From contig NZ_FOSN01000005.1 of the NCBI RefSeq assembly GCF_900114285.1, positions 1 through 64,000 on the forward strand: a DNA stretch of 64,000 bases, given 5' to 3'. The notes under the pieces were generated by a model, which ran no database searches, was not told the DNA's origin, and was given only the letters and a program-made list of their open reading frames with translations. Source of the DNA: Methylocapsa palsarum. Lineage in GTDB: Bacteria; Pseudomonadota; Alphaproteobacteria; Rhizobiales; Beijerinckiaceae. A program made the translations under genes and the position numbers. Shown here one piece after another: positions 34,126 through 44,278 of the stretch; the first letter of the stretch is position 1, and each line of letters starts with the position of its first letter.

Positions 34126-35532
34126 ATGACCAAGCCTCGCACGCTTTATGACAAGATCTGGGATGACCACCTCGTTGATCGCCAGGACGACGGCTCGTGC
34201 CTGCTTTACGTCGATCGCCACCTTGTCCATGAAGTGACGTCGCCGCAAGCCTTCGAGGGGCTGCGCCTCAGCGGACGCCGGGTTCGCGCGCCGCAAAAGA
34301 CTCTGGCGGTGGTCGATCATAACGTGCCGACGACCGACCGCTCCAAGGGCATCAGCGATCCCGAGAGTCGGATTCAGGTCGAGGAACTGGCCCGCAACGC
34401 CCGCGAGTTCGGGATCGAATATTTCAATGAACTCGATCGCCGCCAGGGCGTCGTTCACATCATCGGACCTGAACAAGGGTTCACCTTGCCGGGCGCGACG
34501 ATCGTCTGCGGCGACAGCCATACCTCGACGCATGGCGCGTTCGGGGCGCTCGCGCACGGCATCGGCACTTCCGAGGTCGAGCATGTGCTGGCGACGCAAA
34601 CTCTGATCCAGTCCAAAGCCAAGAACATGCGCGTCACAGTCGACGGCGTCCTTGGCGAGGGCGTGAGCGCCAAGGACATCGTGCTGGCGATCATCGGCGA
34701 GATCGGCACCTCGGGCGGCACCGGACACGTGATCGAATATGCCGGCGAGGCCATCCGGGCGCTGTCGATGGAAGGGCGGATGACCGTCTGCAACATGACG
34801 ATCGAGGCTGGCGCGAGAGCCGGAATGATCGCTCCCGACGAAAAGACCTTCGCCTTCCTCGAAGGCCGCCCGAAAGCTCCGAAGGGCGCCGCCTGGATCG
34901 CGGCGATGGCCTATTGGAAAGGGTTGCATTCGGACGCCGACGCCGAATTCGACCGGGAAATCCGGCTCAACGCGGCGGATTTGCCGCCCCTCGTCACCTG
35001 GGGCACAAGTCCAGAAGACGTCGCGACCATCACAGGTCTGGTGCCGCGCGCGGATTCGGCCGAGACGAACGCCAAGCGCGCCTCGATTTCGCGCGCGCTG
35101 GATTATATGGGCCTCAAGGGCGGCGAAAAGATCACCGAACTGGCGATCGACCGGGTGTTTATCGGGTCGTGCACCAATGGCCGGCTCGAAGACTTGCGCG
35201 CGGCCGCGAAGATCGTCGAAGGCAAGCATATCGCGGCCACGGTCAAGGGCATGGTCGTGCCGGGGTCCGGCCTCGTCAAGGAGCAGGCCGAGGCCGAAGG
35301 CCTCGATGCGATCTTCAAGGCGGCCGGTTTCGAGTGGCGGGAGCCCGGATGCTCCATGTGCCTCGCCATGAACCCCGACCGGCTCGAGCCCGGCGAGCGT
35401 TGCGCCTCGACATCGAACCGGAATTTTGAAGGACGCCAGGGCTTCAAGGGGCGGACCCATCTGGTCTCGCCCGCGATGGCGGCGGCGGCCGGCATCGCGG
35501 GCCATTTCGTCGACGTCCGCGAATGGCGCTAA
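34126..35532 (+). CDS. leuC: 3-isopropylmalate dehydratase, large subunit
   Basis: LeuC with LeuD isomerises 2- to 3-isopropylmalate in leucine synthesis. The 468-residue product is aconitase-like: [25 protein letters not shown], the Cys of IGSCTNGR and the pair in [10 protein letters not shown] that bind the 4Fe-4S cluster are all present. The likely start is ATG 34126; the ribosome site is weak and a GGGCGC hairpin (about 34093-34110) lies just before it. leuD and leuB are not in the window. Confidence 0.96.
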   Translation: MTKPRTLYDKIWDDHLVDRQDDGSCLLYVDRHLVHEVTSPQAFEGLRLSGRRVRAPQKTLAVVDHNVPTTDRSKGISDPESRIQVEELARNAREFGIEYFNELDRRQGVVHIIGPEQGFTLPGATIVCGDSHTSTHGAFGALAHGIGTSEVEHVLATQTLIQSKAKNMRVTVDGVLGEGVSAKDIVLAIIGEIGTSGGTGHVIEYAGEAIRALSMEGRMTVCNMTIEAGARAGMIAPDEKTFAFLEGRPKAPKGAAWIAAMAYWKGLHSDADAEFDREIRLNAADLPPLVTWGTSPEDVATITGLVPRADSAETNAKRASISRALDYMGLKGGEKITELAIDRVFIGSCTNGRLEDLRAAAKIVEGKHIAATVKGMVVPGSGLVKEQAEAEGLDAIFKAAGFEWREPGCSMCLAMNPDRLEPGERCASTSNRNFEGRQGFKGRTHLVSPAMAAAAGIAGHFVDVREWR

Positions 35533-35591
35533 GAAGCGACGCAGAAAGCAATTAATTACAGTAGCTTATCCTGCTAACTTAAATCATGAGT

Positions 35592-36164
35592 TCAGCAGGA
35601 TTTGCGGATTTGATAGCCGGCCGCGGTGACATAACCGCTGTAATAGCATGCTCCAAAATGGCCAGAAAAGCCGAAGCGGCGTTCCGACGGATCATAAGCC
35701 GGCCTCTCCCTGGCCGTTTCGGCGAGATGAACGCGAGGATGCTGGCGGGCGGCGAAATGTTTCCAATGTGTCGGCGAATTTCTCCGATTCGCCGACGGCG
35801 CCGCTTGATCCGGAAGCCCCGCGTTCACGCTTTCCTTCAAGTCCGGAATTGATGGAAGGGCGGTGTCCGTCGCCTTGCCTGGAGACGCAGACGCTTCATC
35901 TCTTATTTCAGAATCTGCCGGGAGCAGACCCGTCTCATTCGACTTTGTGCGGCTTTCTTCCGCGCCCTCCGGCGCGGTGATCGCGCTGACGAAGATTTGC
36001 TCCTGGGCGTCATTCTCGGGTCGGTCAGGGGAAGCCGGCGCGACGTCCGTCGCGCTCGCCTTTGAGGGCCCCCGCGCGGATTTCTGAGAGGCGCCGCTGT
36101 TCACGAATCCCGCGGCGAGCGCGAAGGCGATCGTTGCGGCGATGGCGATCGGAACATGTTTCAT
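35592..36164 (-). CDS. Secreted low-complexity protein
   Basis: A 190-residue protein with a signal peptide (MKHVPIAIAATIAFALAAG), a long Ser/Ala/Pro/Glu-rich middle that is probably disordered, and a compact C-terminus with aromatic and Cys residues (FGACYYSGYVTAAGYQIRKSC). Two Cys in this tail could form a disulfide. No family recognised. It converges with leuC; a weak ATCCTGCT/AGCAGGAT inverted repeat (35568-35601) overlaps its stop. Confidence 0.65.
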   Translation of the reverse strand: MKHVPIAIAATIAFALAAGFVNSGASQKSARGPSKASATDVAPASPDRPENDAQEQIFVSAITAPEGAEESRTKSNETGLLPADSEIRDEASASPGKATDTALPSIPDLKESVNAGLPDQAAPSANRRNSPTHWKHFAARQHPRVHLAETARERPAYDPSERRFGFSGHFGACYYSGYVTAAGYQIRKSC

Positions 36165-36401
36165 TATCGGTTTCCCCTTGGCGATGGTTGGCGCGCTTCA
36201 AGCCGGTCCGCACAAAGCGTGGCGACCCCCATGCGTTAGCTCAGCATGTGTGGCGGGGCGGTGCGAGAAAGCACAGGCGGGGCCGCGGATCGAAAAACGG
36301 CTACGTCCATGGGGCGGAAAGGTTGCGGGCGGGCGCGCAATCGCGTAGGGGAGTTTTATTCGATCAGTTCCGATTCTTCCGGCTTTCGGGAGGGTCTCAC
36401 G

Positions 36402-36488
36402 GCGGGCGTGGCGGAACCGGTAGACGCGCCGGACTCAAAATCCGGTTCTGGTGACAGAGTGTCGGTTCGACTCCGACCGCCCGCACCA
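36402..36488 (+). tRNA. tRNA-Leu (anticodon CAA)
   Basis: Acceptor GCGGGCG pairs fully with CGCCCGC. The anticodon stem CCGGA/TCCGG holds the loop CTCAAAA, giving anticodon CAA (36436-36438) for Leu codon UUG. A long variable arm, as in class II tRNAs, is present, and CCA is encoded at 36486-36488. Confidence 0.97.
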
Positions 36489-36552
36489 TCTCGACGCAAA
36501 GGCCGGCGGCGTTGCGGCCTCGTCGTCAGTCTTCGAAAGCCTCGCTCAAAAT

Positions 36553-38523
36553 CTAATGCCCTCGCGCGCTTTTGCCGCGCGCTTCCGCGAGGTGGTCGAA
36601 GCGGCGGCGGAAGTCGCCGAGCCCCATCGTGTCCGAGCGCAATTCAATAATGAAATCATGGAGTTCAGCCGCCGGCGTCAATGCCTCGATGTCGTCCCAG
36701 CCGGGCCAGCCCGGCTTTTCGCCATAGCCGAGGATATGGCCCCGGCGTCCGCTCAGCAACCGTTGCGCGGCGGCCGTGTAGGCGTTGGGGACGCTGACGG
36801 TCACATGGTCGATCGGCTCCAGCAGGATGGGATCGGCCTTGGCGAGGCCTTCCTGTATCGCCATCTTCGTGGCGGTCTTGAACGCCATGTCGGAACTGTC
36901 CACGGCGTGAAAGCTTCCGTCGACGAGCGCTACGCCGACATCGACGACGGGATAACCGGACGGCCCTTTCAGCATCGCGTCCTCGGCCGCCTCGCGCACC
37001 GCCGGGATATATTGCTTCGGCACCGTGCCGCCGACAATCTTGTCGGCGAACAGAAATCCGCCGCCGCGCGCGCGAGGTTCGATTTCGAGTTTGACGTCGG
37101 CGAACTGGCCGTGACCGCCGGTCTGGCGTTTCAGCCGCGCATGCTGAACGACCGGCTTTCCGATGGTTTCCTTATAGGCGATGCCCGGAGGTTTGGTCTC
37201 GACCTCGATGCCCGAACTGGCGAACAGGCGCTCGAGAACCGAGTTGAGGTGAATTTCCCCCTGGCCCATCAGCAAGGTGTCGCCGGTCTCCGCGTCGTGC
37301 TCGACTTTCAAGGAGGGGTCTTCCTCGACGAGTTTATGGAGGGCGGCGGAAAGCTTGACGTCGTCCTGGCGGTCTTTGGTCTTGATCGCGAGCGCGTAAA
37401 CCGGGGGCGGCGGCGAGGGAAACTGCAAGGCCTCATTTCCGCCTCCAACGCCCATGACCGCCCCCGTCGCGACCTTGTCGAGACGTCCGAGGGCGACGAG
37501 GTCGCCCGCGCGCGCTTCCGCCATTCTGACGGCCTCGCCCGCGACGAAGCGCTGGATCGCGCCGATCCGATGTCCGTCGAGGGCGGCGCCATCGTGAATC
37601 TCGCCGCGCCAGACGCGGGCGTAGGAGATTTTACCGGCTTGCGCCGTCTTGAAGATCTGGACCAGAGGCTGATCGCCCGCCGCGACCCCGTAGCGTCTTG
37701 CGGTTTCTTGCGCCGCGGGCGCGTCGTGCCTCAGCGCCTTCCAGAGCCGGGTGACGCCATAGCCTCGACTGGCCGCCCCGAGCAAAACCTCGACGATCGA
37801 TCCGCTCGCCTGATCCTTGCGCAGATGCTCGAAAATCTCGCCCTGCGTCGGCGCGATGTCCTCGAGCAGCTTCTCCATCAGATCGTCATCCTGATCCGCG
37901 AGCGTTTCAGTCAGACCGGCGAGGGCCTCCTTTTCCGGTTCGCGCATGTCGGGAGGAAGGTCGATCAGCTCGACGCTGTCGCTTGCCCCGTATTTGTAAG
38001 CCCGCTCCCGCACCACGTCGACGTAGCCCGTGACCGCCTCGTCGGAGCCGATCGGGATCTGGCGCGGCAGGAGCGGGCGTTTCGAATGGGTCTGGAGCGC
38101 CGCGATCATCTCCCTGAACGAGCCCGCGAACGTGTCGATCTTGTTGACGAAAATCAGGTGGGGAAGGCCTAAATCCTCAAGCGTCTTGAGCAGGACCGGC
38201 AGGCTGAAAAAGCGGTCGGGCGCGGGCTCGCAAACGACGACCGCCAGATCCGCCGCCCGCAGGGCGCATTCGGTTTCATAGGAAAATTCGACCGAACCGG
38301 GACAATCGACGAGGGACCACGGATCGCCGAGGAAGGAGCAATGACCGAGCCGCAGCTCCGTGCTCATGGTCCGGCCCCGGGTCTCGCGCGGCTTTCGCTG
38401 CGGGGTGCCCGCAGCCTCGAGCAGCGCGTTGAAAAGCGTCGATTTTCCGCTTCCATATGGGCCGACGAGCGCGACAGCGCGCGGCCCTGGCGATGCGGCT
38501 CTCGTCGAAGACTCGGGCGCCAT
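36553..38523 (-). CDS. Elongation factor G-like GTPase
   Basis: A 656-residue translational GTPase of the EF-G-like (FusA2) branch. The P-loop reads GPYGSGKS instead of the GHVDAGKT of true EF-G; the switch DCPGS and the base motif NKID are present. Later come EF-G domains III-V (GQGEIHLNSVLERL, RQTGGHGQFADV, GHILGYGEKPGWPGWD). Its role is unclear in this branch. ATG 38523 has AGGGA upstream; a start at 38580 would add 19 residues. tRNA-Leu ends 65 bases beyond its stop. Confidence 0.9.
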   Translation of the reverse strand: MAPESSTRAASPGPRAVALVGPYGSGKSTLFNALLEAAGTPQRKPRETRGRTMSTELRLGHCSFLGDPWSLVDCPGSVEFSYETECALRAADLAVVVCEPAPDRFFSLPVLLKTLEDLGLPHLIFVNKIDTFAGSFREMIAALQTHSKRPLLPRQIPIGSDEAVTGYVDVVRERAYKYGASDSVELIDLPPDMREPEKEALAGLTETLADQDDDLMEKLLEDIAPTQGEIFEHLRKDQASGSIVEVLLGAASRGYGVTRLWKALRHDAPAAQETARRYGVAAGDQPLVQIFKTAQAGKISYARVWRGEIHDGAALDGHRIGAIQRFVAGEAVRMAEARAGDLVALGRLDKVATGAVMGVGGGNEALQFPSPPPPVYALAIKTKDRQDDVKLSAALHKLVEEDPSLKVEHDAETGDTLLMGQGEIHLNSVLERLFASSGIEVETKPPGIAYKETIGKPVVQHARLKRQTGGHGQFADVKLEIEPRARGGGFLFADKIVGGTVPKQYIPAVREAAEDAMLKGPSGYPVVDVGVALVDGSFHAVDSSDMAFKTATKMAIQEGLAKADPILLEPIDHVTVSVPNAYTAAAQRLLSGRRGHILGYGEKPGWPGWDDIEALTPAAELHDFIIELRSDTMGLGDFRRRFDHLAEARGKSARGH

Positions 38524-38617
38524 GGCGTTTCCCTGTCTTTCCGGCCGTCTTGTCGCGGCCTGGCGAAGCTGAAACTCCATTTCAGTTTCGGCGGAATCCG
38601 AAAATTGTCAATTTAAG

Positions 38618-38641
38618 TCTTGCGGCCAATCTTGCGGCCAG
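38618..38641. repeat. 12-bp tandem duplication
   Basis: Two 12-base units (TCTTGCGGCCAA) differ only at the last base. They lie between the EF-G-like and glycosyltransferase genes. Confidence 0.85.
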
Positions 38642-38660
38642 ACTGCCTCGGATGAAAATC

Positions 38661-39932
38661 TCAGCGTTGTGAAGCGCCTTTGCGGCCCTCGAGCTTCGGC
38701 CTGGTTTTCTCTCGGAGGGCGGCGCGCCGCTCCTTGGCCGGCGACAGGATCAAGTCATTGAGAATGGCGTTCAGCTTCGCGTCAAACGCGGGATGAAGGT
38801 ACTTGGCCTCGACCTTGAGACGGCCGCGGGCGCTCATCTCCTGACAAAGTTCAGGTCGAAAAAGCAAGGTTTGCAGGCGATCGCAAATCATCGAAACATC
38901 GGCGGGATCAACCACGAAACCGTCGACCCCGTCGGTCACAACCTCGCTCGACGCTCCGTCCTTGCTGCAAATCACAGGAAGCCCTCTTTGCCAGGCTTCG
39001 AGGTAGACGATCCCAAAACCTTCCTTCGAGGACGGCATCGCAAACACGGTGGCTCGGTCATAGGCGGCTTGCAGCTCAGCCGGAGGGACCCAGCCGCAGA
39101 ACGTGACGATGTCCGAAACGCCGAGTTCCGCCGAAAGCGCTTCGAGTTCATGTCGAAGAGCGCCGTCGCCGATAATCAGGTACTGCACGTCTGGGACGGA
39201 TGTTCGAAGCCGCGCGACGGCGCGGATCATCTGGTCTACGTTTTTTCCCCGGTCGTTGGCCTCAATTCGATTGACCGTCAAAATTGTCGCGCGGTCCCGC
39301 TCGCCCTGAGCCGCACGGTCGGTCGGGTCGACGGCGTTTGGCAAAATGCTGAATTTCGATTCGGAAATGCGGAATCCGCAAGCCATCCTGTTCGCCGTGA
39401 ATTCGCTCACTGCGACGATTCTGCTGACGGCTCCAAGGCACCAGGACTCATACCAGCGCTCTTTGCGATCATGCGGCCGGATCCAGACTTCGTCTCCATG
39501 CACGAACAGGAGGATTGGAAGATCGGGCCTGAAAAGACGCACAAGGCCGGCGAACGGGATCAGATGCACATGAAACAGGATAAGGATTTCGGCGCTCGCG
39601 AGAGCCGACCAAATCGAACGAAAGGAAAAATGGATCCTGCTTCCGCCAGCTTCCAACTCGACGCCATTGTCCGTGGGCAAATCTTCCGTTTTGTCGCCGA
39701 GGAAGATGATCAGAGGCTTTTGCTGCTGGCGCAGGGCCGCCCGCTTCGCAAGCACGTCGATGACGCGGCGATTGAAATTCTGAAGGCCGCCAATTTTCGA
39801 ATATGTGCTGAGCCCGCAGCCGACGATGCGCCGCTCCGGCTTTTGCGGAGAGTCATCCTTTTGCGGAGGGTCATCCTTTTGCAAATAATCAGGCTTTTGC
39901 GGACTCGCTGCGGGAACCTGAGCCTTTGCCAC
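38661..39932 (-). CDS. GT4-family glycosyltransferase with repeat-bearing N-terminus
   Basis: A 423-residue GT-B transferase. The acceptor domain starts STYSKIGGLQNFNRRV, and the donor domain has ILTVNRIEANDRGKNVD and SSKEGFGIVYLEAWQRGLPV with the E-x7-E pair. The first 35 residues are made of PQKxD-type repeats encoded by about four 18-base units and precede the fold, so they are probably a flexible tail. The start is GTG 39932 with GGAGGAG nine bases upstream. Sugar and acceptor are unknown. It diverges from divL. Confidence 0.85.
   Translation of the reverse strand: MAKAQVPAASPQKPDYLQKDDPPQKDDSPQKPERRIVGCGLSTYSKIGGLQNFNRRVIDVLAKRAALRQQQKPLIIFLGDKTEDLPTDNGVELEAGGSRIHFSFRSIWSALASAEILILFHVHLIPFAGLVRLFRPDLPILLFVHGDEVWIRPHDRKERWYESWCLGAVSRIVAVSEFTANRMACGFRISESKFSILPNAVDPTDRAAQGERDRATILTVNRIEANDRGKNVDQMIRAVARLRTSVPDVQYLIIGDGALRHELEALSAELGVSDIVTFCGWVPPAELQAAYDRATVFAMPSSKEGFGIVYLEAWQRGLPVICSKDGASSEVVTDGVDGFVVDPADVSMICDRLQTLLFRPELCQEMSARGRLKVEAKYLHPAFDAKLNAILNDLILSPAKERRAALREKTRPKLEGRKGASQR
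39840..39911. repeat. Four 18-bp tandem units in glycosyltransferase gene
   Basis: Units beginning CTTTTGC recur every 18 bases. The first two differ at one position; the third and fourth are more degenerate. They encode the Pro-Gln-Lys repeats at the protein's N-terminus. Confidence 0.85.
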
Positions 39933-40129
39933 TTTGGAAAGCTCCTCCGGCAGCGATCATACGAACGAGCTCTGAATCTAGCGTGAATATAGAGAAATGT
40001 CATTTATTGTTTTCATATACCCGCTTCCGCGCAAGGAGACTTCCGGCCAAGTTTTCTGCCTGATTATCAAAATCGCGTGGGACCGTTACAGTAGGGCGAT
40101 TCGGGGCTGCGCCGGATTGGAGATTTTGG

Positions 40130-42697
40130 ATGAATTGGCGCGGACGCCAGCATGACGTGGTGTCTTCGGAGCGCTGGCCTTCGCCGGCGTCAGACCTCGC
40201 GCGCGATCAGATTCCGTCGTGGCGGCCCTGGCGCCCCGGCGCCGCGTTTGCCGTGGGCGTCGGCCTTTTGATCGTCATCGCCGCCGCCGCGATCGCAAAT
40301 TCGCTCTGGGAACATTCGACGCTTGCAACGACGGACGGTCGGCTCGGCCTCGCGGCCGCCTCCCTGATCGTCGCTCTCGCGATCCTTCTGAGCGTCACCG
40401 CTTTTCTTTATCTGAGCTCTCGCGAGAGATGGACACGGCGTGAAGCCGCGTTCAAGACCGACCTTTTGAACCTGCGGGCGAGGCTCGACCGCGCCGAACT
40501 TTTTTTCGCGGCCGAGCATCAGATCGTCTTGTCCTTTTCGGATCCCGACGCCGTCCCCGAGACCGACGGCGATCCTGGCCTGATCTTCCCCGGCGCCGGG
40601 GCGGAGGAAATCCTCGTGTTCGGCTCCTGGCTAGCGCCCGACATGGCGGAGGCTGTCGAAAAGCGCTTCTCAATGCTTCGCGCGCGAGGCGAATCGTTCC
40701 GCATCACAGTGACGGCTTTGAGCGGACGCCATCTCGAAATTGACGGGCGGCCGGTCAGCGGCCGCGCGGTCCTGCGCATCCGTGACGTGTCGGGCGACCG
40801 CCTCGACGCGATCCGGCTGGACGAGGCGCGAGCGAAGACGGAAAAGGATCTCAAGTCCGTGAGGGCGCTGCTCGACGCGCTCCCCAATCCGGCCTGGGCG
40901 CGCGACGACAAGGGCAAACTGACCTGGGTCAACGCCGCCTACGCCCGCTCCGTGGAAGCAAGGGATCAAACCGTCGCGGCCGAGAGCGGCGCCGAACTGC
41001 TGGAGCGGCCGACCCGCGAGGCGAGCGCCGACGCCCTCGCTTCGGGCTCCATCTGGCGAGGCCGGGCCCCCGCGGTTGCCGCCGGCGAGCGGAGGGTCTT
41101 CGACATCGTCGAAGCGCCCTCCGGAGGCGCTTCGGTTGGTCTCGCGGTGGATCTTTCCGAGATCGAGTCCTTGCGCGCGGCGCTCGATCGCGAGACGCAG
41201 GCTCACGCCCAGACCCTCGATCAGCTCTCGACGGCCGTCGCCATTTTCGACCGGTCGAAACGTCTCGTCTTTCATAACGCCGCCTACCGGCAGCTTTGGG
41301 CGCTCGATCAGGCCTGGCTGGAGCAGATCCCGACCGATTCGGAAATTCTCGACACGTTGCGCGCCGCGCGGCTCCTGCCCGAACAGGCCGACTACCGTAT
41401 CTGGAAGGCGAACCTTCTTTCCGCCTATCAATCGATCGAAACCGACGAACAGGCCTGGTATCTGCCGGACGGGCGCACCTTGCGCATTGTCGTCAATCCC
41501 AATCCGCAGGGCGGGGTCACCTATCTGTTCGACGACGTCACGGAACGATTCCAGCTTGAATCGCGGTTCAATGCGCTGACCCGCGTCCAGGGCGAAACGC
41601 TGGACGCGTTAAAGGAAGGCGTCGCCGTTTTTGGCAGCGACGGGCGCATGAAGCTGTGCAATCCCGCCTTTGCCGAAATGTGGACCTTGGCGGCGGAGCA
41701 ACTCGACGATGCGCCGCACATCGACCGGGTTGCGCGGCTTTGCGCCCCGGCCTTCTCCGACGAAGCGGCCTGGGATGAAATCCGCACCGTCGTCGCGGGA
41801 TTGCAGGATCAGCGGACCGGCTTCGAGCGGCGGCTCGCCAGGACCGACAATTCGGTTCTTGATTGCGCGGCGGCGCCGCTGCCCGATGGCGCGACGCTGC
41901 TGACGTTCATCGACGCGACCGCGGGCGTCAATGTCGAAAAAGCGCTGACCGAGCGCAACCAGGCGCTCATCGACGCGGAAAAGCTCCGCAACGACTTCGT
42001 CCACCATGTGTCCTACGAGTTGCGCTCGCCCCTGACGAATATCATCGGCTTTATCCAGCTTCTGGGAGACGCCGCGGTCGGTCCGCTCAATGCCAAACAA
42101 CGGGAATACGCCGGCTATGTGATGAAATCCTCCTCCGCGCTCCTCGCAATCATCAACGACATCCTGGATCTCGCGTCGATTGACGCGGACGCGATGGAGC
42201 TGACGCTTGAGGAGGTCGATATCGCCCAAACCATAAGGGCGGCGGCGGAAGGCGTGCAGGACAGGCTGGACGAATCGAATCTCACCCTTCGCGTCCTCGT
42301 CGATGACGCGATCGGCAGCTTTGGCGCCGACGGCAAACGGATCCGCCAGATTCTGTTTAATCTGCTTTCAAACGCCATCGGATTCTCGACCGCAGGCCAG
42401 ACGGTCGACCTTGTCGCGACGCGGCGGCAGGGCGAAGTGGAATTCAAGGTCAGCGATCGGGGCAGGGGCATTCCGCCCGATGTCATCGACCATGTGTTCG
42501 ACCGTTTCAGAACGCATACGAGCGGTTCGCGCCATCGCGGCGTCGGCCTTGGCCTGTCGATCGTCAGATCGTTCGTCGAATTGCACGGCGGCCATATTTC
42601 GATCGAGTCTGTCCCTGGACAGGGTGCGAGCGTGACTTGCGTCTTTCCCGCGCAGGGTGTGAAGCTGGATCTGATAGAAGCGGCGCAGGAGAAATGA
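40130..42697 (+). CDS. divL: DivL-type PAS kinase with Tyr in the H-box
   Basis: An 855-residue membrane sensor kinase: two membrane segments (about 35-57 and 73-95), then PAS domains near 245, 365 and 485, a dimerisation region and a HATPase domain (N-box FNLLSNAIGF, G1 DRGRGIP, G2 GVGLGLS). The phosphoacceptor motif reads HHVSYELRSPL, with Tyr629 where His is expected. Caulobacter DivL has Tyr at this position and acts upstream of CtrA in cell polarity control, so I assign DivL. GGAG lies seven bases before ATG 40130. The stop overlaps the next gene as ATGA. Confidence 0.87.
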   Translation: MNWRGRQHDVVSSERWPSPASDLARDQIPSWRPWRPGAAFAVGVGLLIVIAAAAIANSLWEHSTLATTDGRLGLAAASLIVALAILLSVTAFLYLSSRERWTRREAAFKTDLLNLRARLDRAELFFAAEHQIVLSFSDPDAVPETDGDPGLIFPGAGAEEILVFGSWLAPDMAEAVEKRFSMLRARGESFRITVTALSGRHLEIDGRPVSGRAVLRIRDVSGDRLDAIRLDEARAKTEKDLKSVRALLDALPNPAWARDDKGKLTWVNAAYARSVEARDQTVAAESGAELLERPTREASADALASGSIWRGRAPAVAAGERRVFDIVEAPSGGASVGLAVDLSEIESLRAALDRETQAHAQTLDQLSTAVAIFDRSKRLVFHNAAYRQLWALDQAWLEQIPTDSEILDTLRAARLLPEQADYRIWKANLLSAYQSIETDEQAWYLPDGRTLRIVVNPNPQGGVTYLFDDVTERFQLESRFNALTRVQGETLDALKEGVAVFGSDGRMKLCNPAFAEMWTLAAEQLDDAPHIDRVARLCAPAFSDEAAWDEIRTVVAGLQDQRTGFERRLARTDNSVLDCAAAPLPDGATLLTFIDATAGVNVEKALTERNQALIDAEKLRNDFVHHVSYELRSPLTNIIGFIQLLGDAAVGPLNAKQREYAGYVMKSSSALLAIINDILDLASIDADAMELTLEEVDIAQTIRAAAEGVQDRLDESNLTLRVLVDDAIGSFGADGKRIRQILFNLLSNAIGFSTAGQTVDLVATRRQGEVEFKVSDRGRGIPPDVIDHVFDRFRTHTSGSRHRGVGLGLSIVRSFVELHGGHISIESVPGQGASVTCVFPAQGVKLDLIEAAQEK

Positions 42698-44256
42698 TGT
42701 CAAAGACGGCCGAGGCGGGACAGGATTTCGATAAGGTCTGGCGGCGCGAACTTTCCAGCGAGGCGGAGATCGCAGCTTTGGCCGTCGATGTCGCGGCGCT
42801 GGTCCGGGCGGGCGACGTCGTCGCCCTGTCGGGAGGCCTTGGCGCCGGCAAAACCACTTTCGCCCGCGCTCTCATTCGCCTGCTCGCCGGCGATTCTGAT
42901 CTCGAGGTTCCAAGCCCGACCTTCGTTTTGATCCAGACCTATGAAACCGGCGACTATCCGATTGTCCACGCCGATTTCTACCGGCTTCAGAAGCCCGGCG
43001 AACTGCTCGAACTCGGTTGGGAGGAAGCTTGCGAGGGGGCGCTTGTGCTGGTCGAGTGGCCGGGCCGCGCCGAAGCTTTTCTTCCCGACGACCGGCTCGA
43101 CATCGACTTCGCGCTGGATCAGGAGTGCGGTCCCTCGCATCGCATCGCGCGCCTGACCGGCTCGGGCGCTTTCGCGGCGAGGGTCGCCAAAGCCAAAGCC
43201 GTTCACGACATTCTCGAGACAAGCGGCTGGAGCGGCGCCGCGCGCCATTTCATGCAAGGAGACGCTTCGTCCCGGCAATACGAGCGATTGGTCAAGCCAA
43301 ACGGCGAAACCGCAATCCTGATGATTTCTCCGCCGCGCCCGGACGGACCCCCGATCAGATACGGCAAGTCCTACAGCGCGATCGCGAAACTCGCGGAAGA
43401 CGTCCGGCCTTTTATCGCCATCGATCAGGGCCTGCGCGCAAATGGTTTTTCGGCGCCGGAGATCTTCGCCTTCGATCTTGCGACCGGCCATGTGATCCTG
43501 GAGGATCTGGGGTCGGAGGCGCTCGTCGACGAGAACGGCGAGGTCAACCCGGAACGATTCGCGTGGGCGGCGACCGCGCTCGCCGCTCTGCACCGCGCAA
43601 GCCTTCCAGACACGCTGCCGGTCTCGAACGACGAGATCTACCGGATTCCGGCCTACGACTTTGACGCGCTTTCCATCGAGGTCGAACTTCTCCTCGAATG
43701 GTACGCCCCACACCGGGCCGGGGTCCAGCTGGCGTCCGGCGCGAAGGCGAGTTTTATCAATCTCTGGCGTCAGGCGTTGCTTGAGATAGTCTCCGCGCCC
43801 TCGACCTGGACCCTTCGCGACTATCATTCGCCGAATCTGGTGTGGCTGCCGCGCCGCGAAGGATTGGCTCAGGTCGGCGTCCTTGATTTTCAGGACTGCG
43901 TGCTCGGCCACGCCGCCTACGACGTCGTCTCGCTTCTTCAGGACGCCCGCGTCGACGTGCGGCAGGATTTCGAGTTGAAGCTCCTGTCCCATTACGCCCG
44001 TCTGCGCCGGGAATCCGACGAGGGATTCGACATGAGCGGCTTCGCCGGGGCCTATGCGGTCCTTGGCGCACAACGGGCGACGAAGATTCTCGGAATTTTC
44101 ACCCGTCTCGACGTCCGGGATGGGAAACCGCACTATCTCGCCCACATCCCCCGCGTCGAAAAATATCTGGTGAAGGATCTGAACCATCCGATATTGGAGA
44201 GTCTCAAGATCTGGTACGAAAACCATCTCCCGCGGATTTTTGATCCAGCCTCCTGA
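42694..44256 (+). CDS. TsaE-AmgK fusion: t6A ATPase and amino-sugar kinase
   Basis: A 520-residue two-domain protein. Residues 1-160 are TsaE, the ATPase of the tRNA t6A37 pathway, with Walker A GGLGAGKTT (47-55) and PSPTFVLIQTY. Residues 180-510 are an aminoglycoside-phosphotransferase fold like AmgK, which phosphorylates MurNAc and GlcNAc at C1: GDASSRQYERL, LEDLGSEAL, LRDYHSPNLVWL (about 375) and VLDFQDC (about 397). murU follows at once and would use the MurNAc-1-phosphate, which supports the AmgK assignment. ATG 42694 overlaps the divL stop; ATG 42697 is better spaced from AGGAG and is equally possible. Confidence 0.9.
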   Translation: MMSKTAEAGQDFDKVWRRELSSEAEIAALAVDVAALVRAGDVVALSGGLGAGKTTFARALIRLLAGDSDLEVPSPTFVLIQTYETGDYPIVHADFYRLQKPGELLELGWEEACEGALVLVEWPGRAEAFLPDDRLDIDFALDQECGPSHRIARLTGSGAFAARVAKAKAVHDILETSGWSGAARHFMQGDASSRQYERLVKPNGETAILMISPPRPDGPPIRYGKSYSAIAKLAEDVRPFIAIDQGLRANGFSAPEIFAFDLATGHVILEDLGSEALVDENGEVNPERFAWAATALAALHRASLPDTLPVSNDEIYRIPAYDFDALSIEVELLLEWYAPHRAGVQLASGAKASFINLWRQALLEIVSAPSTWTLRDYHSPNLVWLPRREGLAQVGVLDFQDCVLGHAAYDVVSLLQDARVDVRQDFELKLLSHYARLRRESDEGFDMSGFAGAYAVLGAQRATKILGIFTRLDVRDGKPHYLAHIPRVEKYLVKDLNHPILESLKIWYENHLPRIFDPAS

Positions 44257-44278
44257 CGCTCGCACCCCCGGCCCCGAC

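Noticed and set aside
36451-38172. 573-codon plus-strand frame overlapping tRNA-Leu and the EF-G-like gene
   Set aside because: Begins inside the tRNA and is antisense to a clear GTPase gene.
39840-39911. Regular 18-base repeats considered as an array or binding sites
   Set aside because: They are in-frame codons of the glycosyltransferase N-terminus.
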